This document shows positions 37,257-50,604 of a stretch of DNA of 64,000 nucleotides, one piece after another (position 1 is the stretch's first letter; each line of letters begins with the position of its first letter). The DNA is taken from positions 248,001-312,000 of the forward strand of contig NZ_JASSVM010000004.1 of the NCBI RefSeq assembly GCF_030541005.1. The letters run 5' to 3'. The notes under the pieces are model-generated. The model searched no databases. It saw only the letters and a list, made by a program, of their open reading frames with translations, and had not been told where the DNA came from. A program made the translations under genes and the position numbers. This DNA comes from Marinobacter sp. SS5-14b. GTDB lineage: Bacteria; Pseudomonadota; Gammaproteobacteria; Pseudomonadales; Oleiphilaceae.

Positions 37257-37640
37257 TTACTCGAGATCGGGGAGATCTGACGCCCCGCCCTCGGATTCAC
37301 TATCTGCCGAACCTTCGATACCAGGCACTGAATCAGCCTGGGCAGGCGCCGAGGAAGACTCCTGAACCATCGGAATCCCAGCCTCACCGGCCACTTCAGC
37401 ACGCTGCTTGGCGAAGATCGCCAGCGAAAAACTTGTTACGAAGAAGACAACCGCCATCAACGTTGTCATCCGGGTCAGGAAACTGCCGCTGCCCTGACTA
37501 CCAAAAACGGTCTGAGACGCGCCGCCACCAAATGCCGCACCGGCATCAGCACCCTTGCCCTGCTGAATCAGGACAACACCTACCAGTGCCACGGCGATCA
37601 CGACGTGAACAACGACTACCAGTGTTTCCATCCAATCCAT
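37257..37640 (-). CDS. secG: Preprotein translocase subunit SecG
   Basis: 127 residues with two TM helices (about 4-24 and 54-77) joined by the Gly-rich loop GKGADAGAAFGGGASQTVFGSQGSG, the SecG hallmark. The C-terminal ~45 residues are an acidic, Ser/Glu-rich tail. Accessory subunit of SecYEG export. Directly follows tpiA (25 nt) and precedes tRNA-Leu. Confidence 0.96.
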   Translation of the reverse strand: MDWMETLVVVVHVVIAVALVGVVLIQQGKGADAGAAFGGGASQTVFGSQGSGSFLTRMTTLMAVVFFVTSFSLAIFAKQRAEVAGEAGIPMVQESSSAPAQADSVPGIEGSADSESEGGASDLPDLE

Positions 37641-37664
37641 ACAGACTCTCGTATTCGTGTCGGC

Positions 37665-38423
37665 TTATGCACCCGCCGGGAACGCCCGACAGATACTTAT
37701 AAACTCATCAGCCTTAAGGGAAGCACCACCTATAAGACCACCATCAATGTCCGGCTCTGAAAACAGAGCGGCCGCATTATCCGCTTTTACACTGCCGCCG
37801 TAAAGTACCGAAATCTCTTCCGCGGGCGCATTCATACCCTCAAGCACTTTGCGAATGGCTGCATGCATGGCCTGAGCATCATCTGCGGTCGCCGTTTTGC
37901 CGGTCCCGATAGCCCAAACCGGCTCATAGGCCACCACTACTTTTGACCATTGCTCACCCGTCACGGACGCAAGACCCTTCTGGATCTGTGCGGCAACCAC
38001 TTGCTCCGCCTCTCCGGCGTCACGCTGATCGAGCGTTTCACCCACACAGAGCACTGCCGTCAATCCGCTTTCAAGCACCCGCCCGATCTTTCGGGCAACC
38101 ACCTCATCACTCTCGCCAAACAGTTGCCGGCGCTCAGAATGACCCACGAGCACATACCAGCAACCGAGATCCCTGGCCATCTCAGCAGACACTTCGCCGG
38201 TATAGGCACCGGACTGCCATTGACTGACATTCTGCACACCGATAGCCAGCTTGCCATCAGCCCGCTGCTGAACCAGGGGAATGTATGGCGCCGGAGGGAT
38301 AATAACCACCTCTGCACCGGCATCAAGACTGCCGGCATGATCGCATATGACGCCAACCAGTTGTTGCACAAGGTCTTTCGACCCGTTCATTTTCCAGTTT
38401 CCGGCTACAATTTTGCGACGCAT
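37665..38423 (-). CDS. tpiA: Triosephosphate isomerase
   Basis: 252 residues from the ATG at 38423 (MRRKIVAGNWKMNGS); the 22-residue longer frame has no family support. NWKMN with the catalytic Lys, GHSERR with the catalytic His, YEPVWAIGTG with the catalytic Glu, and the phosphate-binding YGGSVKADN and IDGGLIGGASL are all present. Interconverts DHAP and G3P. Confidence 0.98.
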   Translation of the reverse strand: MRRKIVAGNWKMNGSKDLVQQLVGVICDHAGSLDAGAEVVIIPPAPYIPLVQQRADGKLAIGVQNVSQWQSGAYTGEVSAEMARDLGCWYVLVGHSERRQLFGESDEVVARKIGRVLESGLTAVLCVGETLDQRDAGEAEQVVAAQIQKGLASVTGEQWSKVVVAYEPVWAIGTGKTATADDAQAMHAAIRKVLEGMNAPAEEISVLYGGSVKADNAAALFSEPDIDGGLIGGASLKADEFISICRAFPAGA

Positions 38424-38504
38424 ACCAACTCTCAAACGTCCCGAGCGTAAGGGAGGGCGAACTATACAGCAGACATTTCCTCTGCACAACCGCCCCGTTT
38501 TGAA

Positions 38505-39848
38505 TCAGGGAGTTGACTGCTCAACCACCCTGGCAAGCTCTTTCGCAATGCGGGCAATATCCTCCGCATTCTTGCCTTCGGCCATAACACGAATCAGCGG
38601 CTCGGTACCGGACGCACGCAACAGGATACGGCCAGCGTCGCCTAACGCCTCTTCAGCCTGGCGCATGGCTTCCACGATATCTTTCCGGCTTAGCGGATCG
38701 AAACGTTGGGCAACGCGCACGTTCACCATGGTTTGAGGGAGTTTGCTCATGCCCTTCCGCAACTCCTGCATGCTTTTGCCGGAGCGCCTTACCGCCAAAA
38801 GCACTTGCAGGGCAGAAACAATTCCATCCCCGGTGCTGGTGCAATCCCTGATCACCATGTGCCCTGACCCTTCGCCGCCCAGAACCCAGTTATTCGCCAG
38901 CAAACGCTCCATCACATACCGGTCTCCGACCTTGGCACGCTCAAACTCGATTCCGCTATCGCGCAACGCTAACTCGACGCCAAGATTGGTCATCAGGGTG
39001 CCAACAACACCGCCCATCAGACGACCCTCAGCCTGCCGCCGGGACGCGAGAATATAGAGCAGCTCGTCGCCATCCACCTCAGACCCATCCTGATCCACCA
39101 TCAACACCCGGTCACCATCGCCATCGAAGGCAATTCCCATGTCTGCGCCTTTTTCTGCGACCGCCTGCTTCAAAGCATCAAGATGAGTGGAACCGACATT
39201 GAGGTTGATATTCAGGCCGTCAGGATCGGCACCGATAACCGTTACCTTGGCACCCAACTCCCGGAACACTTTCGGAGCGACGTGGTAGGTAGCACCATTT
39301 GCGCAATCCAGCACGACATTCAGGCCGTCCAGCGTAAACTCATTGGGAACGGTGCTTTTACAAAACTCCACGTAGCGACCCGGAGCATCATCCACACGGG
39401 TTGCCTTGCCAAGCTCTCCCGGCTCACAGACCTTGATAGGTTGATCCAGCCAACGCTCGATTTCCGCCTCCAGGGCATCGTCCAGCTTGGTACCGTCAGC
39501 CGAAAAGAACTTGATTCCGTTGTCGTGATGCGGGTTGTGCGATGCACTGATGACAATGCCTGCAGACGCCCGGAAGGTTCTTGTCAGGTAAGCAATCGCG
39601 GGCGTCGGCATGGGCCCCAGCAGCTTCACATCAACCCCTGCAGCCGACAGTCCCGCCTCCAGAGCAGACTCGAACATATAGCCGGATAACCGGGTATCTT
39701 TACCAATCAGCACGCTGTTCCTTTGGCCGGCCTTTTTGAACGCCTGACCCGCCGCCCAACCAAGGTGCAACATAAATTGCGGAGTAATGGGCCCCTCGCC
39801 TACGTGACCTCGAATACCATCGGTACCAAAATATTTACGCTGGGACAT
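38505..39848 (-). CDS. glmM: Phosphoglucosamine mutase
   Basis: 447 residues. GTDGIRG start, phosphoserine loop ISASHNP with Ser103, metal-binding DGDGDR, sugar-binding GEGSGH, and phosphate-binding [12 protein letters not shown]. Converts glucosamine-6-P to glucosamine-1-P for UDP-GlcNAc, peptidoglycan and LPS. Start overlaps the folP stop by one base (TGATG), so the two are coupled. Confidence 0.98.
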   Translation of the reverse strand: MSQRKYFGTDGIRGHVGEGPITPQFMLHLGWAAGQAFKKAGQRNSVLIGKDTRLSGYMFESALEAGLSAAGVDVKLLGPMPTPAIAYLTRTFRASAGIVISASHNPHHDNGIKFFSADGTKLDDALEAEIERWLDQPIKVCEPGELGKATRVDDAPGRYVEFCKSTVPNEFTLDGLNVVLDCANGATYHVAPKVFRELGAKVTVIGADPDGLNINLNVGSTHLDALKQAVAEKGADMGIAFDGDGDRVLMVDQDGSEVDGDELLYILASRRQAEGRLMGGVVGTLMTNLGVELALRDSGIEFERAKVGDRYVMERLLANNWVLGGEGSGHMVIRDCTSTGDGIVSALQVLLAVRRSGKSMQELRKGMSKLPQTMVNVRVAQRFDPLSRKDIVEAMRQAEEALGDAGRILLRASGTEPLIRVMAEGKNAEDIARIAKELARVVEQSTP

Positions 39849-40678
39849 CAGACTGCCTCCCTCACTGCCGTCACAACTTTAACGGCGTCCACAGTTTCTC
39901 TTACATCGTGCACCCGGAGGATGCTCGCACCTTTCATGGCCGATATTGTCGCGGCAGCAAGGCTTGCGGGCAACCTTTCATTGACCTCGCGCCCGGTGAT
40001 CGCACCAAGCATTGATTTTCTTGAAACACCAATCAAAAGTGGGTGCCCCAACAGATGCATCTGCTCCAACGAGGCCAGCAGCTGAAGGTTATGCTCAACA
40101 CTTTTACCAAAACCAAATCCCGGATCGAGGATGATGTTTTCCGGCAACACCCCGGCACCTTCAGCGACCCGCATACGCTCTGTCAGAAAGGAGCTTACAT
40201 CGCGACGAACGTTTCGATAACGAGGTGAATCCTGCATCGTTTCTGGCTCACCCTGAATGTGCATGATGCACACCGGAACACCGGCATCGGCCACCACCTC
40301 CGGCGCACCATCGCGCTGAAGGGCTCGTACATCATTGATCAGACCCGCACCTAACCTGACTGTCTCAGCCATAACCATCGGGTTGCTGGTATCCACAGAA
40401 ATCACAACCTCTAGCTCGCGAGCAATCGCCTCGACAACCGGGCACACCCGATCCAGCTCTTCCTGGGTTGAAACTTGTGCAGCACCAGGACGAGTGGATT
40501 CGCCCCCCACATCGATAAACGTCGCACCATCCGCAACCATTTGCCTGGCCCGACGCAGCCCCGCTTCGACTGAATTGAACTGGCCGCCATCTGAAAAGGA
40601 ATCCGGGGTAACGTTTAAAATACCCATCACATGACAGAATGAGAGATCGAGCTCGCGGCCGGCAAAATTCATCTTCAT
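39848..40678 (-). CDS. folP: Dihydropteroate synthase
   Basis: 276 residues from the ATG at 40678; a start at 40720 would add 14 atypical residues. [28 protein letters not shown] and the C-terminal [14 protein letters not shown] are the DHPS pterin- and pABA-site motifs. Makes dihydropteroate in folate synthesis; target of sulfonamides. Follows ftsH after a strong hairpin. Confidence 0.97.
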   Translation of the reverse strand: MKMNFAGRELDLSFCHVMGILNVTPDSFSDGGQFNSVEAGLRRARQMVADGATFIDVGGESTRPGAAQVSTQEELDRVCPVVEAIARELEVVISVDTSNPMVMAETVRLGAGLINDVRALQRDGAPEVVADAGVPVCIMHIQGEPETMQDSPRYRNVRRDVSSFLTERMRVAEGAGVLPENIILDPGFGFGKSVEHNLQLLASLEQMHLLGHPLLIGVSRKSMLGAITGREVNERLPASLAAATISAMKGASILRVHDVRETVDAVKVVTAVREAV

Positions 40679-40713
40679 AGCATAGCGTCCAAAAAATTCG
40701 TTTCGGAAAGACA

Positions 40714-40744
40714 AAAACAAACGCCGCCCGATGGTCGGGCGGCG
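40714..40744 (-). terminator. Terminator between ftsH and folP
   Basis: A 10-bp perfect stem, CGCCGCCCGA (40722-40731) with TCGGGCGGCG (40735-40744), with a 3-nt loop. On the minus strand it is followed by TTTGTTTTTGT. It should cut transcription from ftsH into folP-glmM. Confidence 0.88.
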
Positions 40745-40772
40745 CAGTTAACTACTCGAGACTTGCGGGAAA

Positions 40773-42713
40773 TCAGTGCTCGCCGGCAGGGCGCCCTACT
40801 CCGGGCTGGCGACCATCAGAGCTTTTGGGCTCCGGCGCCGTTTCTGACCCATCCGACCGGACACCGCCGGAAGGACCACTGTCACCCCAGTTTTTGGGTG
40901 GCCGCGGCTCACGACCCTCCATAATGTCATCGATCTGGTGACGGTCGATGGTTTCATATTTCATCAATGCATCCGCCATCATTTCCAGCTTATCCCGGTT
41001 ATCAACCAGAATTTGTTTTGCTGTCTCATAGCAGGTATCGATGATATTGCGCACTTCCTCATCGATTCGCTGAGCCGTCTCTGGCGAATACACGGTATGC
41101 GCCTGGCCTGCAGAGCGGCCAAGGAACGGCTCCTCACTGTCGGTATCGTACTGCAGCGGCCCCAGTTTTTCAGACAGACCCCAGCGAGTCACCATATTGC
41201 GGGCAATACTGGTGGCACGCTCAATGTCGTTGGATGCACCCGTGGTCACCCCATCAAAACCCAACGTCAGCTCCTCAGCAATACGACCGCCAAACAAGCT
41301 ACAGATCGAACTGGTCAGGAACCGCTTGGAGTGACTGTACTTGTCCTCTTCCGGCAAGAACATGGTCACACCGAGGGCGCGCCCGCGGGGAATGATACTG
41401 ACCTTATAAACCGGGTCATGCTCGGGCACCAGCCTGCCGACGATGGCATGGCCTGACTCGTGATAAGCCGTATTCCGCTTTTCTTTTTCATTCATCACCA
41501 TGGACTTGCGCTCGGCGCCCATCATGATCTTGTCTTTCGCCAGCTCGAGCTCTTCCATCGACACCAGGCGCTGGTTGCGGCGGGCTGCAAACAATGCCGC
41601 CTCGTTTACCAGGTTGGCTAGATCGGCACCGGAAAAGCCGGGGGTACCACGGGCAATAACCGCAGGATCGATACCGTCGGCCAGCGGCACCTTCTTCATG
41701 TGCACTTTCAGAATCTGCTCGCGGCCCAGGATATCCGGCAAACTAACGACGACCTGACGATCAAATCGACCGGGGCGCAAAAGAGCCGGGTCCAGAACGT
41801 CGGGGCGGTTAGTCGCAGCGATCACGATCACGCCTTCGTTACCCTCAAAGCCGTCCATTTCTACCAGCAACTGGTTCAGTGTCTGTTCACGCTCATCGTG
41901 ACCACCACCCATACCCGCGCCACGATGGCGACCCACCGCATCGATCTCATCGATGAAGATGATGCAAGGACTCTGCTTCTTGGCCTGCTCGAACATGTCG
42001 CGAACCCGCGAGGCACCGACACCCACGAACATTTCAACAAAGTCAGAACCTGAGATGGAGAAAAACGGCACCTTGGCTTCACCGGCAATCGCTTTCGCCA
42101 GCAGCGTCTTACCTGTACCAGGAGGGCCTACCATCAACACGCCTTTCGGGATACGACCACCCAGGCGTTGAAACTTGCTCGGATCGCGCAGGAAATCCAC
42201 CAGTTCTTTGACGTCTTCTTTGGCTTCATCAACACCCGCAACATCACCGAAGGTGGTTTTAATCTGGTCTTCACTCAGAAGCCGGGCCTTGCTCTTACCG
42301 AAAGACATCGGGCCTTTGCCACCGCCACCGCCTTGCATCTGACGCATGAAGAACATAAAGAGCGCTATGATGATCAGGATCGGGAAGGCAGCGACCAGAA
42401 GCTGAGTCCACAGGCTCTGGCGATCCGGCTCTTTGCCGATCACCTCGACGTTGTTGGCAAGAAGGTCGTCCATCAACTTGCCATCCGGCACCTGCGGCCG
42501 CACGGTCTGGAACTGGGAACCATCACCGCGAAGGCCCTGCACTTGCAAGCCATCAATGGTCACCTGCCGGACCTGGCCCTGCTGGACCATCTCGACAAAC
42601 TGCGAATAATTAACTTGTTGCCCGGTGGTGGTGGGGGAGAAATTCTGAAACACCATCAGCAGCACGGCGGCTATTACTAGCCAGAGAACCAGATTTTTTG
42701 CCATATCGTTCAA
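40773..42713 (-). CDS. ftsH: ATP-dependent zinc metalloprotease FtsH
   Basis: 646 residues from a TTG at 42713 (MNDMAKNL); an ATG at 42704 gives [10 protein letters not shown] and is equally likely. Two TM helices (about 5-25 and 103-123) flank a periplasmic domain. The AAA+ module has Walker A GPPGTGKT, Walker [12 protein letters not shown] and the SRH with [16 protein letters not shown]. The zinc protease has HESGH. The C-terminus is a Pro/Ser/Glu-rich tail. Membrane quality control and LpxC/sigma-32 turnover. rlmE, normally directly upstream, is missing. Confidence 0.98.
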   Translation of the reverse strand: MNDMAKNLVLWLVIAAVLLMVFQNFSPTTTGQQVNYSQFVEMVQQGQVRQVTIDGLQVQGLRGDGSQFQTVRPQVPDGKLMDDLLANNVEVIGKEPDRQSLWTQLLVAAFPILIIIALFMFFMRQMQGGGGGKGPMSFGKSKARLLSEDQIKTTFGDVAGVDEAKEDVKELVDFLRDPSKFQRLGGRIPKGVLMVGPPGTGKTLLAKAIAGEAKVPFFSISGSDFVEMFVGVGASRVRDMFEQAKKQSPCIIFIDEIDAVGRHRGAGMGGGHDEREQTLNQLLVEMDGFEGNEGVIVIAATNRPDVLDPALLRPGRFDRQVVVSLPDILGREQILKVHMKKVPLADGIDPAVIARGTPGFSGADLANLVNEAALFAARRNQRLVSMEELELAKDKIMMGAERKSMVMNEKEKRNTAYHESGHAIVGRLVPEHDPVYKVSIIPRGRALGVTMFLPEEDKYSHSKRFLTSSICSLFGGRIAEELTLGFDGVTTGASNDIERATSIARNMVTRWGLSEKLGPLQYDTDSEEPFLGRSAGQAHTVYSPETAQRIDEEVRNIIDTCYETAKQILVDNRDKLEMMADALMKYETIDRHQIDDIMEGREPRPPKNWGDSGPSGGVRSDGSETAPEPKSSDGRQPGVGRPAGEH

Positions 42714-43040
42714 GGATCATCACCTGTGAATTGCGGGGGTAGCAGCAGAACCGCCAACCCTTTTCCGACACCTTACACCAATTGTACGTCCGTAAACCAG
42801 AATCGGCCCATCCGTAACAGACACCAACAACGCTAAAACGTTCCTTCAATCTACAGCCATGGACGGAGGAGCGGGCACACTCAACGGCTCTGACAGAGCT
42901 CCGCGACCACAAACATGGCCTGTAAGTGATTACATCCATTTGTGACGGGAATCTATCTGTTACAATCGACAAATTATACGACGATGTCAGCCTGTATGCC
43001 GCTGACCTTTTGTTAATTGCACCGATAAAGAGATTACATC
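42714..43040. other. ftsH-yhbY divergent gap lacking rlmE
   Basis: 327 nt without a credible gene on either strand and no recognisable remnant of rlmE, which normally occupies this slot. TATAAT on the minus strand at 42973-42978 could be a -10 for ftsH but no good -35 is in place. TACAAT near 42960 could serve yhbY. No sigma-32 promoter for ftsH was found. Confidence 0.55.
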
Positions 43041-43349
43041 ATGAGTCTGTCACCGGAACAGCGCCGGGAATACCGGGCCATTGCCCACAATCTCAAGCCC
43101 GTGATCATTGTTGGCGACAAAGGCCTGTCCGAGGGGCTTCAGGAAGAACTGGAGCGGGCCCTGAACGATCATGAGCTGATCAAGATAAAGGTCGCCAGCC
43201 AGGATCGCGAAGCCCGCCAGGAAGCCATTCAGGCTCTGTGCGAAGGCGCCAAAGCGGAACTGGTACAAACGATTGGCAAAATTGCGGTCATCCTCCGCAG
43301 AGCGAAAAAGCCCAACCCGAAGCTGTCCAACCTGCTCAGAACCAAATGA
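43041..43349 (+). CDS. yhbY: RNA-binding protein YhbY (CRM domain)
   Basis: 102 residues. The CRS1-YhbY domain is evident: YRAIAHNLKPVIIVGDKGLSEGLQEELERALNDHELIKIKV followed by a GKIAVILRRAKK RNA-binding segment. Binds pre-50S particles. Standing divergently from the ftsH side is the usual placement. Confidence 0.96.
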   Translation: MSLSPEQRREYRAIAHNLKPVIIVGDKGLSEGLQEELERALNDHELIKIKVASQDREARQEAIQALCEGAKAELVQTIGKIAVILRRAKKPNPKLSNLLRTK

Positions 43350-43368
43350 TTTTTTGCCTTCGATAAAA

Positions 43369-43405
43369 CAAAAAGCCGGCCTGGGAAATCCCACGCCGGC
43401 TTCTT
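43369..43405. terminator. Bidirectional terminator yhbY / greA
   Basis: AAGCCGGC (43373-43380) and GCCGGCTT (43395-43402) with an inner GGG/CCC, A-rich on the left and T-rich on the right. Confidence 0.9.
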
Positions 43406-43422
43406 TATTCAGCAGACACGCC

Positions 43423-43905
43423 TCAGATGTATTCCACCTTGGTAATCTCGTACTCCACCGTACCGGAAGGAATACGGATCGCCACGACATCATCTTCACT
43501 CTTGCCCACCAGCGCGCGCGCAATTGGCGACGAAACGGACAATTTGCCGGATTTGATATCGGCTTCGTCCTCACCAACGATCTGGTAAGTCACTTCTTCG
43601 TCGGTATCCATATTCACAAGGTGAACCGTGGTGCCGAAAATCACTTTACCGGTGTTTTCCATCTTGGCAACATCAATCACCATAACGGCTGACAACTTGC
43701 CTTCGATCTCCTGAATACGGCCCTCGATAAAGCTTTGTTGCTCGCGCGCCGCATGGTATTCGGCGTTCTCTTTGAGATCACCGTGCTCCCGCGCATCGGC
43801 GATGGCCTGAATCACCCGAGGGCGATCTTCGGACTTCAGTTTTTTCAGCTCTTCACGCAGACGGGCTTCTCCCGTCGGCGTCATGGGCACTCTGTCAGTA
43901 GCCAT
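43423..43905 (-). CDS. greA: Transcription elongation factor GreA
   Basis: 160 residues from the ATG at 43905 ([20 protein letters not shown]), standard length; an upstream extension would overlap carB. N-terminal coiled coil with the acidic tip [17 protein letters not shown], then an FKBP-like C-terminal domain ([13 protein letters not shown]). Rescues backtracked RNA polymerase by stimulating transcript cleavage. Starts 4 nt after carB, co-transcribed. Confidence 0.98.
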   Translation of the reverse strand: MATDRVPMTPTGEARLREELKKLKSEDRPRVIQAIADAREHGDLKENAEYHAAREQQSFIEGRIQEIEGKLSAVMVIDVAKMENTGKVIFGTTVHLVNMDTDEEVTYQIVGEDEADIKSGKLSVSSPIARALVGKSEDDVVAIRIPSGTVEYEITKVEYI

Positions 43906-43909
43906 ACTA

Positions 43910-46900
43910 TTACTTCCCTGCATGCAGGTCCTGGAGGCGACGAACCGTGCGCTCCGGACCAAATTTGATCGCCCGGCAGAAGGCTTCACCACCCGCCAGA
44001 GTCGTTGTGTAGGTCACCTTGGTTTGCAGCGCCGACTGGCGAATTTGTGCCGAATCGGAAATCGCCTTGCGACCTTCAGTGGTATTGATAATAAGTTGTA
44101 CCTGACCGTTTTTGATGGCGTCAACAATGTGCGGACGACCCTCACGAACCTTATTCACTTTCTCCGCCGTGATGCCTGCGTCTTCCAGAGCCTTGGCCGT
44201 ACCGGTAGTGGCAATAATCCTGAACCCGGCATCAACCAGGTCTTGCGCCACCTTGGCCGCCCCCGGCTTGTCGACATCTCTCACAGACATGAACGCGGTG
44301 CCCTGGGCCGGCAGGCGCTCGCCGATCGCCAGCGCTGCTTTGGCGAAGGCTTCATCGAAACTGTCGCCCAGTCCCATCACCTCACCGGTGGATTTCATTT
44401 CTGGCCCAAGAATCGGGTCAACCGCCGGGAACTTATTGAACGGGAACACCGACTCTTTCACCGCATAATAGGTTGGCACGATTTCCTGAGTAAAATTCAG
44501 CTCTTTCAGAGTCTTGCCAGACATTACCCGAGCGGCAACCGCCGCCAGTGACACGCCGATGGCCTTGGATACAAACGGCACCGTACGGGACGCTCGCGGG
44601 TTGACTTCAATGACGTAAATCTCACCATCCTGCCAGGCCAGTTGCACGTTCATCAAACCAATAACATCCAGCTCGATGGCCATTTTCTTTACGGCATCCC
44701 GCATCTGGTCCTGAACGTCTTTCGGCAGACTGTAGGGCGGCAGTGAGCAGGCGGAGTCACCGGAATGAACGCCGGCCTGTTCAATATGCTGCATGATGCC
44801 GCCAATCACCACGTCGGTGCCGTCGCAAATGGCATCAATGTCGACTTCGATGGCGGCATTCAGGAAATGGTCCAGCAGTACCGGGCTGTCATTGGAAACC
44901 AGCACCGCGTTGCGCATATAACGCACCAGCTCGGTTTCGTCGTAGACGATTTCCATCGCGCGACCACCCAATACATAGGACGGGCGCACCACCAGCGGGT
45001 AACCGATTTCACGGGCCGCCAGAATACCTTCCTCGTGACTGCGAACGGTGGCGTTCTCGGGCTGATTCAGGCCAAGGCGCTGAATCATTTGCTGAAAACG
45101 CTCACGATCTTCGGCACGGTCGATGGCATCCGGGCTGGTACCAATGATTGGCACACCGGCCGCCTCCAGGCCGCGCGCCAGTTTCAGCGGGGTCTGACCA
45201 CCGTACTGCACGATCACACCCTTGGGCTTCTCGACGTTGATGATTTCCAGCACGTCTTCAAGGGTGATCGGCTCAAAGTACAACCGGTCGGAGGTGTCGT
45301 AATCGGTCGATACGGTCTCCGGGTTGCAGTTGATCATGATGGTTTCATAGCCGTCTTCGCGCATGGCCAGAGCGGCGTGAACACAGCAGTAATCAAACTC
45401 GATACCCTGACCGATACGGTTAGGACCGCCACCGATCACCACAATCTTCTCGCGATCACTCGGGGCCGATTCGCACTCTTCTTCATAGGTTGAGTACATG
45501 TAGGCGGTGTCAGAAGCGAACTCAGCCGCACAGGTGTCTACCCGCTTATAAACAGGGCGAATACCAAGGTCGTGGCGCAGTTTGCGCAGACTGACTTCCG
45601 ACAGCCCCAGCAGCTTGGCAAGGCGGGCATCAGAAAAACCCTTGCGCTTGAGGCGGAACATCGTGGTGTAGTCAATATCCGCCTTGCCCGCCGATTTCAG
45701 GGCCAGTTCTTCGCGGATCAGATCTTCGATCTGCACCAGATACCAGGGATCGACTTTGGTGTGCTGGAACACTTCGTCAACCGTCATACCAGCCCGGAAG
45801 GCATCGCCGATGTACCAGACCCGCTCTGCGCCCGGCACATTCAGTTCGCGAGTCAGGGTTTCGCGGGAATTCTCCGATTCAAACTCTTCCAGCTGCTCAT
45901 CAAAGCCCTCGGACCCCACTTCAAGCCCACGCAGAGCTTTCTGCATGGATTCCTGAAAGGTACGACCGATCGCCATCACCTCGCCCACCGACTTCATCTG
46001 GGTGGTCAGGCGCGCATCGGCCTGCGGGAATTTCTCGAAAGTGAAACGAGGAATCTTGGTGACAACATAGTCGATGCTGGGCTCAAACGACGCCGGGGTG
46101 ACACCACCGGTAATTTCGTTTTGAAGTTCATCCAGGGTGTAGCCCACCGCCAGCTTGGCGGCTACCTTGGCGATCGGGAAACCCGTGGCCTTGGACGCCA
46201 ATGCCGATGACCGGGACACCCGCGGGTTCATCTCGATAACGACCATGCGACCGTTGTCCGGGTTAATGCCGAACTGCACGTTGGAACCACCGGTCTCGAC
46301 ACCAATCTCACGCAGTACCGCCAAGGAGGCGTTCCGCATGATCTGGTACTCTTTGTCCGTCAGCGTCTGGGCTGGCGCCACGGTGATGGAGTCACCGGTG
46401 TGCACGCCCATAGCGTCAAAGTTTTCGATGGCGCAGACGATGATGCAGTTGTCGTTTTTGTCACGAACAACCTCCATCTCGTACTCTTTCCAGCCGATCA
46501 GGGATTCATCGATCAACAGCTCGTTGGTCGGCGACAGATCCAGGCCACGGGTACAGATTTCTTCGAATTCATCTTTGTTATAAGCGATACCGCCACCGGA
46601 ACCACCCATGGTGAAGGAGGGCCGGATAATGCAGGGGAAGCCGATGTCTTTGCTCGCTTCCCAGGCTTCTGCCATGGAGTGCACAATCGTCGCACGCGGG
46701 CACTCAAGGCCGATTTTTTTCATGGCCTTGTCGAAGCGGTCACGATCTTCTGCTTTATCAATGGTGTCGGCGTTGGCACCGATCATTTCAACGCCATGTT
46801 TTTCCAGAACGCCGTGCTTTTCCAGGTCCAGCGCGCAGTTGAGTGCGGTCTGGCCGCCCATGGTGGGCAGCAGGGCGTCAGGCTTTTCTTTCTCAATGAT

Positions 46901-47128
46901 CTTTTCGACGGTTTTCCAGGTAATCGGCTCGATGTAGGTGGCATCGGCCATCGCCGGATCGGTCATGATGGTAGCCGGGTTGGAATTCACCAGAATCACC
47001 CGGTACCCCTCTTCGCGCAGGGCTTTACAAGCCTGGGCGCCGGAGTAGTCAAATTCGCACGCCTGCCCGATCACGATGGGGCCTGCGCCCAGGATCAGGA
47101 TGCTTTTGATGTCGGTACGTTTTGGCAT
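43910..47128 (-). CDS. carB: Carbamoyl-phosphate synthase, large subunit
   Basis: 1072 residues in the usual four parts: two homologous ATP-grasp halves (about 1-400 and 553-935), an oligomerisation domain, and a C-terminal MGS-like allosteric domain (about 936-1072, [12 protein letters not shown]...). [30 protein letters not shown] opens the protein. With CarA it makes carbamoyl phosphate for arginine and pyrimidines. 81 nt after carA; the extra gene found there in P. aeruginosa is absent. Confidence 0.99.
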   Translation of the reverse strand: MPKRTDIKSILILGAGPIVIGQACEFDYSGAQACKALREEGYRVILVNSNPATIMTDPAMADATYIEPITWKTVEKIIEKEKPDALLPTMGGQTALNCALDLEKHGVLEKHGVEMIGANADTIDKAEDRDRFDKAMKKIGLECPRATIVHSMAEAWEASKDIGFPCIIRPSFTMGGSGGGIAYNKDEFEEICTRGLDLSPTNELLIDESLIGWKEYEMEVVRDKNDNCIIVCAIENFDAMGVHTGDSITVAPAQTLTDKEYQIMRNASLAVLREIGVETGGSNVQFGINPDNGRMVVIEMNPRVSRSSALASKATGFPIAKVAAKLAVGYTLDELQNEITGGVTPASFEPSIDYVVTKIPRFTFEKFPQADARLTTQMKSVGEVMAIGRTFQESMQKALRGLEVGSEGFDEQLEEFESENSRETLTRELNVPGAERVWYIGDAFRAGMTVDEVFQHTKVDPWYLVQIEDLIREELALKSAGKADIDYTTMFRLKRKGFSDARLAKLLGLSEVSLRKLRHDLGIRPVYKRVDTCAAEFASDTAYMYSTYEEECESAPSDREKIVVIGGGPNRIGQGIEFDYCCVHAALAMREDGYETIMINCNPETVSTDYDTSDRLYFEPITLEDVLEIINVEKPKGVIVQYGGQTPLKLARGLEAAGVPIIGTSPDAIDRAEDRERFQQMIQRLGLNQPENATVRSHEEGILAAREIGYPLVVRPSYVLGGRAMEIVYDETELVRYMRNAVLVSNDSPVLLDHFLNAAIEVDIDAICDGTDVVIGGIMQHIEQAGVHSGDSACSLPPYSLPKDVQDQMRDAVKKMAIELDVIGLMNVQLAWQDGEIYVIEVNPRASRTVPFVSKAIGVSLAAVAARVMSGKTLKELNFTQEIVPTYYAVKESVFPFNKFPAVDPILGPEMKSTGEVMGLGDSFDEAFAKAALAIGERLPAQGTAFMSVRDVDKPGAAKVAQDLVDAGFRIIATTGTAKALEDAGITAEKVNKVREGRPHIVDAIKNGQVQLIINTTEGRKAISDSAQIRQSALQTKVTYTTTLAGGEAFCRAIKFGPERTVRRLQDLHAGK

Positions 47129-47209
47129 GTCTTGGTAAACCTGTCAGCAACTTTTGAATTCGTGCAGCGCAAAACGCGGCGCCTGTGTGTTATCCGTGGT
47201 GATCGGCCC

Positions 47210-48355
47210 TCAGGCGGATCGCGCTTCCATCAGGCGGATAAACTCGTCAAACAGGGGGGCCACGTCGTGAGGACCGGGGCTGGCTTCCGGATGCCCTTGA
47301 AAACTGTAAGCCGGCTTATCCGTGCGGCGAATGCCCTGCAGCGTGCCATCAAACAGAGATTTGTGAGTCGCCTCTACGTTCGCCGGCAGCGTCGCCTCGT
47401 CCACGGCAAAGCCGTGATTCTGGCTGGTGATCATCACGGTGCCTTTGGCGATGTCCTGAACCGGGTGGTTGGCGCCGTGGTGGCCATGGCCCATTTTCAG
47501 GGTCTTGGCGCCACTGGCCAGCGCAAGCAACTGGTGCCCCAGGCAAATACCAAACACCGGAATCTCGGTTTCCAGCACTTCCTGGATAGCCGTAATAGCG
47601 TAGTCGCAGGGCTCGGGATCGCCCGGGCCGTTGGACAGGAAGATGCCATCGGGGTTCATGGCCAACACGTCTGCGGCCGGGGTTTGCGCCGGCACTACGG
47701 TGATGTCGCAACCACGAGACGCCAGCATGCGCAGGATGTTGTACTTTACGCCGTAGTCCCAGGCGACCACTTTGAACCGGGCCTCGGCCTGCTCGCCGTA
47801 CCCGGAAACCAGGTTCCACTCGGCCTGGCGCCACTGGTAGGCTTTGTCGCTGGTCACTTCTTTGGCGAGGTCCATGCCTTTCAGGCCCGGGAAGGCGTTT
47901 GCCAGTTCCAGCGCCCGTTCGGCGGTGGCATTTTCTCCCGCCACTATGGCTCCGTTCTGGGAACCTTTGTCACGCAAAATGCGGGTGAGGCGGCGGGTAT
48001 CGATGTCAGCAATGCCAACAATGTTGTTGCTTCGCAGGTAGTCGTCAAGGCTGCCCTGGTTGCGCCAGCTGCTGGCCAGCAGGGGCAGGTCGCGGATAAT
48101 CAACCCGGCGGCGTGAATGCGGTCGGATTCCACGTCTTCGTCGTTCACACCGGTGTTGCCGATGTGCGGATACGTCAGGGTGACGATCTGGCGTGAGTAG
48201 GACGGATCGGTCAGGATTTCCTGATAGCCGGTCATGGCAGTATTGAATACTACCTCGCCGCTGGTTTCTCCGTCTGCGCCGATGGCGGTGCCGTAAAAGA
48301 GGCTTCCGTCTGCGAGTGCAAGGATTGCTGGTGTGCTCAAGGCTTGTATCCTCAT
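47210..48355 (-). CDS. carA: Carbamoyl-phosphate synthase, small (glutaminase) subunit
   Basis: 381 residues from the ATG at 48355. The frame stays open upstream for 24 codons to a TTG at 48427, inside the leader hairpin. N-terminal CarA domain ([32 protein letters not shown]) and class I glutaminase with nucleophile Cys271 in GICLGHQLL, plus the His/Glu pair in [11 protein letters not shown]. Supplies ammonia to CarB. Preceded by a clear promoter and attenuator-like hairpin. Confidence 0.98.
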   Translation of the reverse strand: MRIQALSTPAILALADGSLFYGTAIGADGETSGEVVFNTAMTGYQEILTDPSYSRQIVTLTYPHIGNTGVNDEDVESDRIHAAGLIIRDLPLLASSWRNQGSLDDYLRSNNIVGIADIDTRRLTRILRDKGSQNGAIVAGENATAERALELANAFPGLKGMDLAKEVTSDKAYQWRQAEWNLVSGYGEQAEARFKVVAWDYGVKYNILRMLASRGCDITVVPAQTPAADVLAMNPDGIFLSNGPGDPEPCDYAITAIQEVLETEIPVFGICLGHQLLALASGAKTLKMGHGHHGANHPVQDIAKGTVMITSQNHGFAVDEATLPANVEATHKSLFDGTLQGIRRTDKPAYSFQGHPEASPGPHDVAPLFDEFIRLMEARSA

Positions 48356-48407
48356 CGAGTGGCGTAAGTTCGTCACGAACAGGAACGCAAGCGCAAAGTC
48401 AGGTTGC

Positions 48408-48445
48408 AAAAAAGCGAGACAAGGCAAAAAACCCGATCTCGCTTT
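48408..48445 (-). terminator. Attenuator-like terminator in carA leader
   Basis: AAAGCGAGA (minus strand, 48437-48445) pairs with TCTCGCTTT (48411-48419) around a 17-nt loop containing a U6 tract, and is followed by a U6 run. It lies between the carA promoter and start codon, as expected for pyrimidine- or arginine-responsive attenuation. Confidence 0.75.
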
Positions 48446-48490
48446 CCTATAAACTTTTCAAAGGTACGCTTGGTGCAGTCAAATCGCCTT

Positions 48491-48519
48491 ATTGTAAGAA
48501 ATCTGGCGATTTTTGTCCA
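48491..48519 (-). promoter_or_regulatory. carA promoter
   Basis: Minus-strand -35 TGGACA (48514-48519), 17-nt spacer, -10 TACAAT (48491-48496). The flanking AAATCGCC/GGCGATTT inverted repeat overlaps spacer and start region. The resulting leader is about 130 nt. Confidence 0.82.
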
Positions 48520-48580
48520 CGCTGAATTCTACTTTGAGCTATGTCGCTGCTCCTCCGACCTGAGAGTTTGCTGTTCGAAA

Positions 48581-50526
<1,946 letters not shown>

Positions 50527-50558
50527 GCTTTAAAACCCTGTTTCTATAACGCGGAAAA

Positions 50559-50576
50559 CGCGGGCACTCGCCCGCG
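50559..50576. terminator. Hairpin between dnaK and dnaJ
   Basis: CGCGGGC (50559-50565) and GCCCGCG (50570-50576) with an ACTC loop, followed on the minus strand by TTTT. Probably tunes the DnaK:DnaJ ratio or protects the dnaK 3' end. Confidence 0.6.
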
Positions 50577-50604
50577 CTTTCCAACTACCTGATGTACTTC
50601 GAAT

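Noticed and set aside
46400..48196. 598-codon open frame opposite carB/carA
   Set aside because: Spans two real genes and their gap in antisense; produced by GC-rich codon bias.
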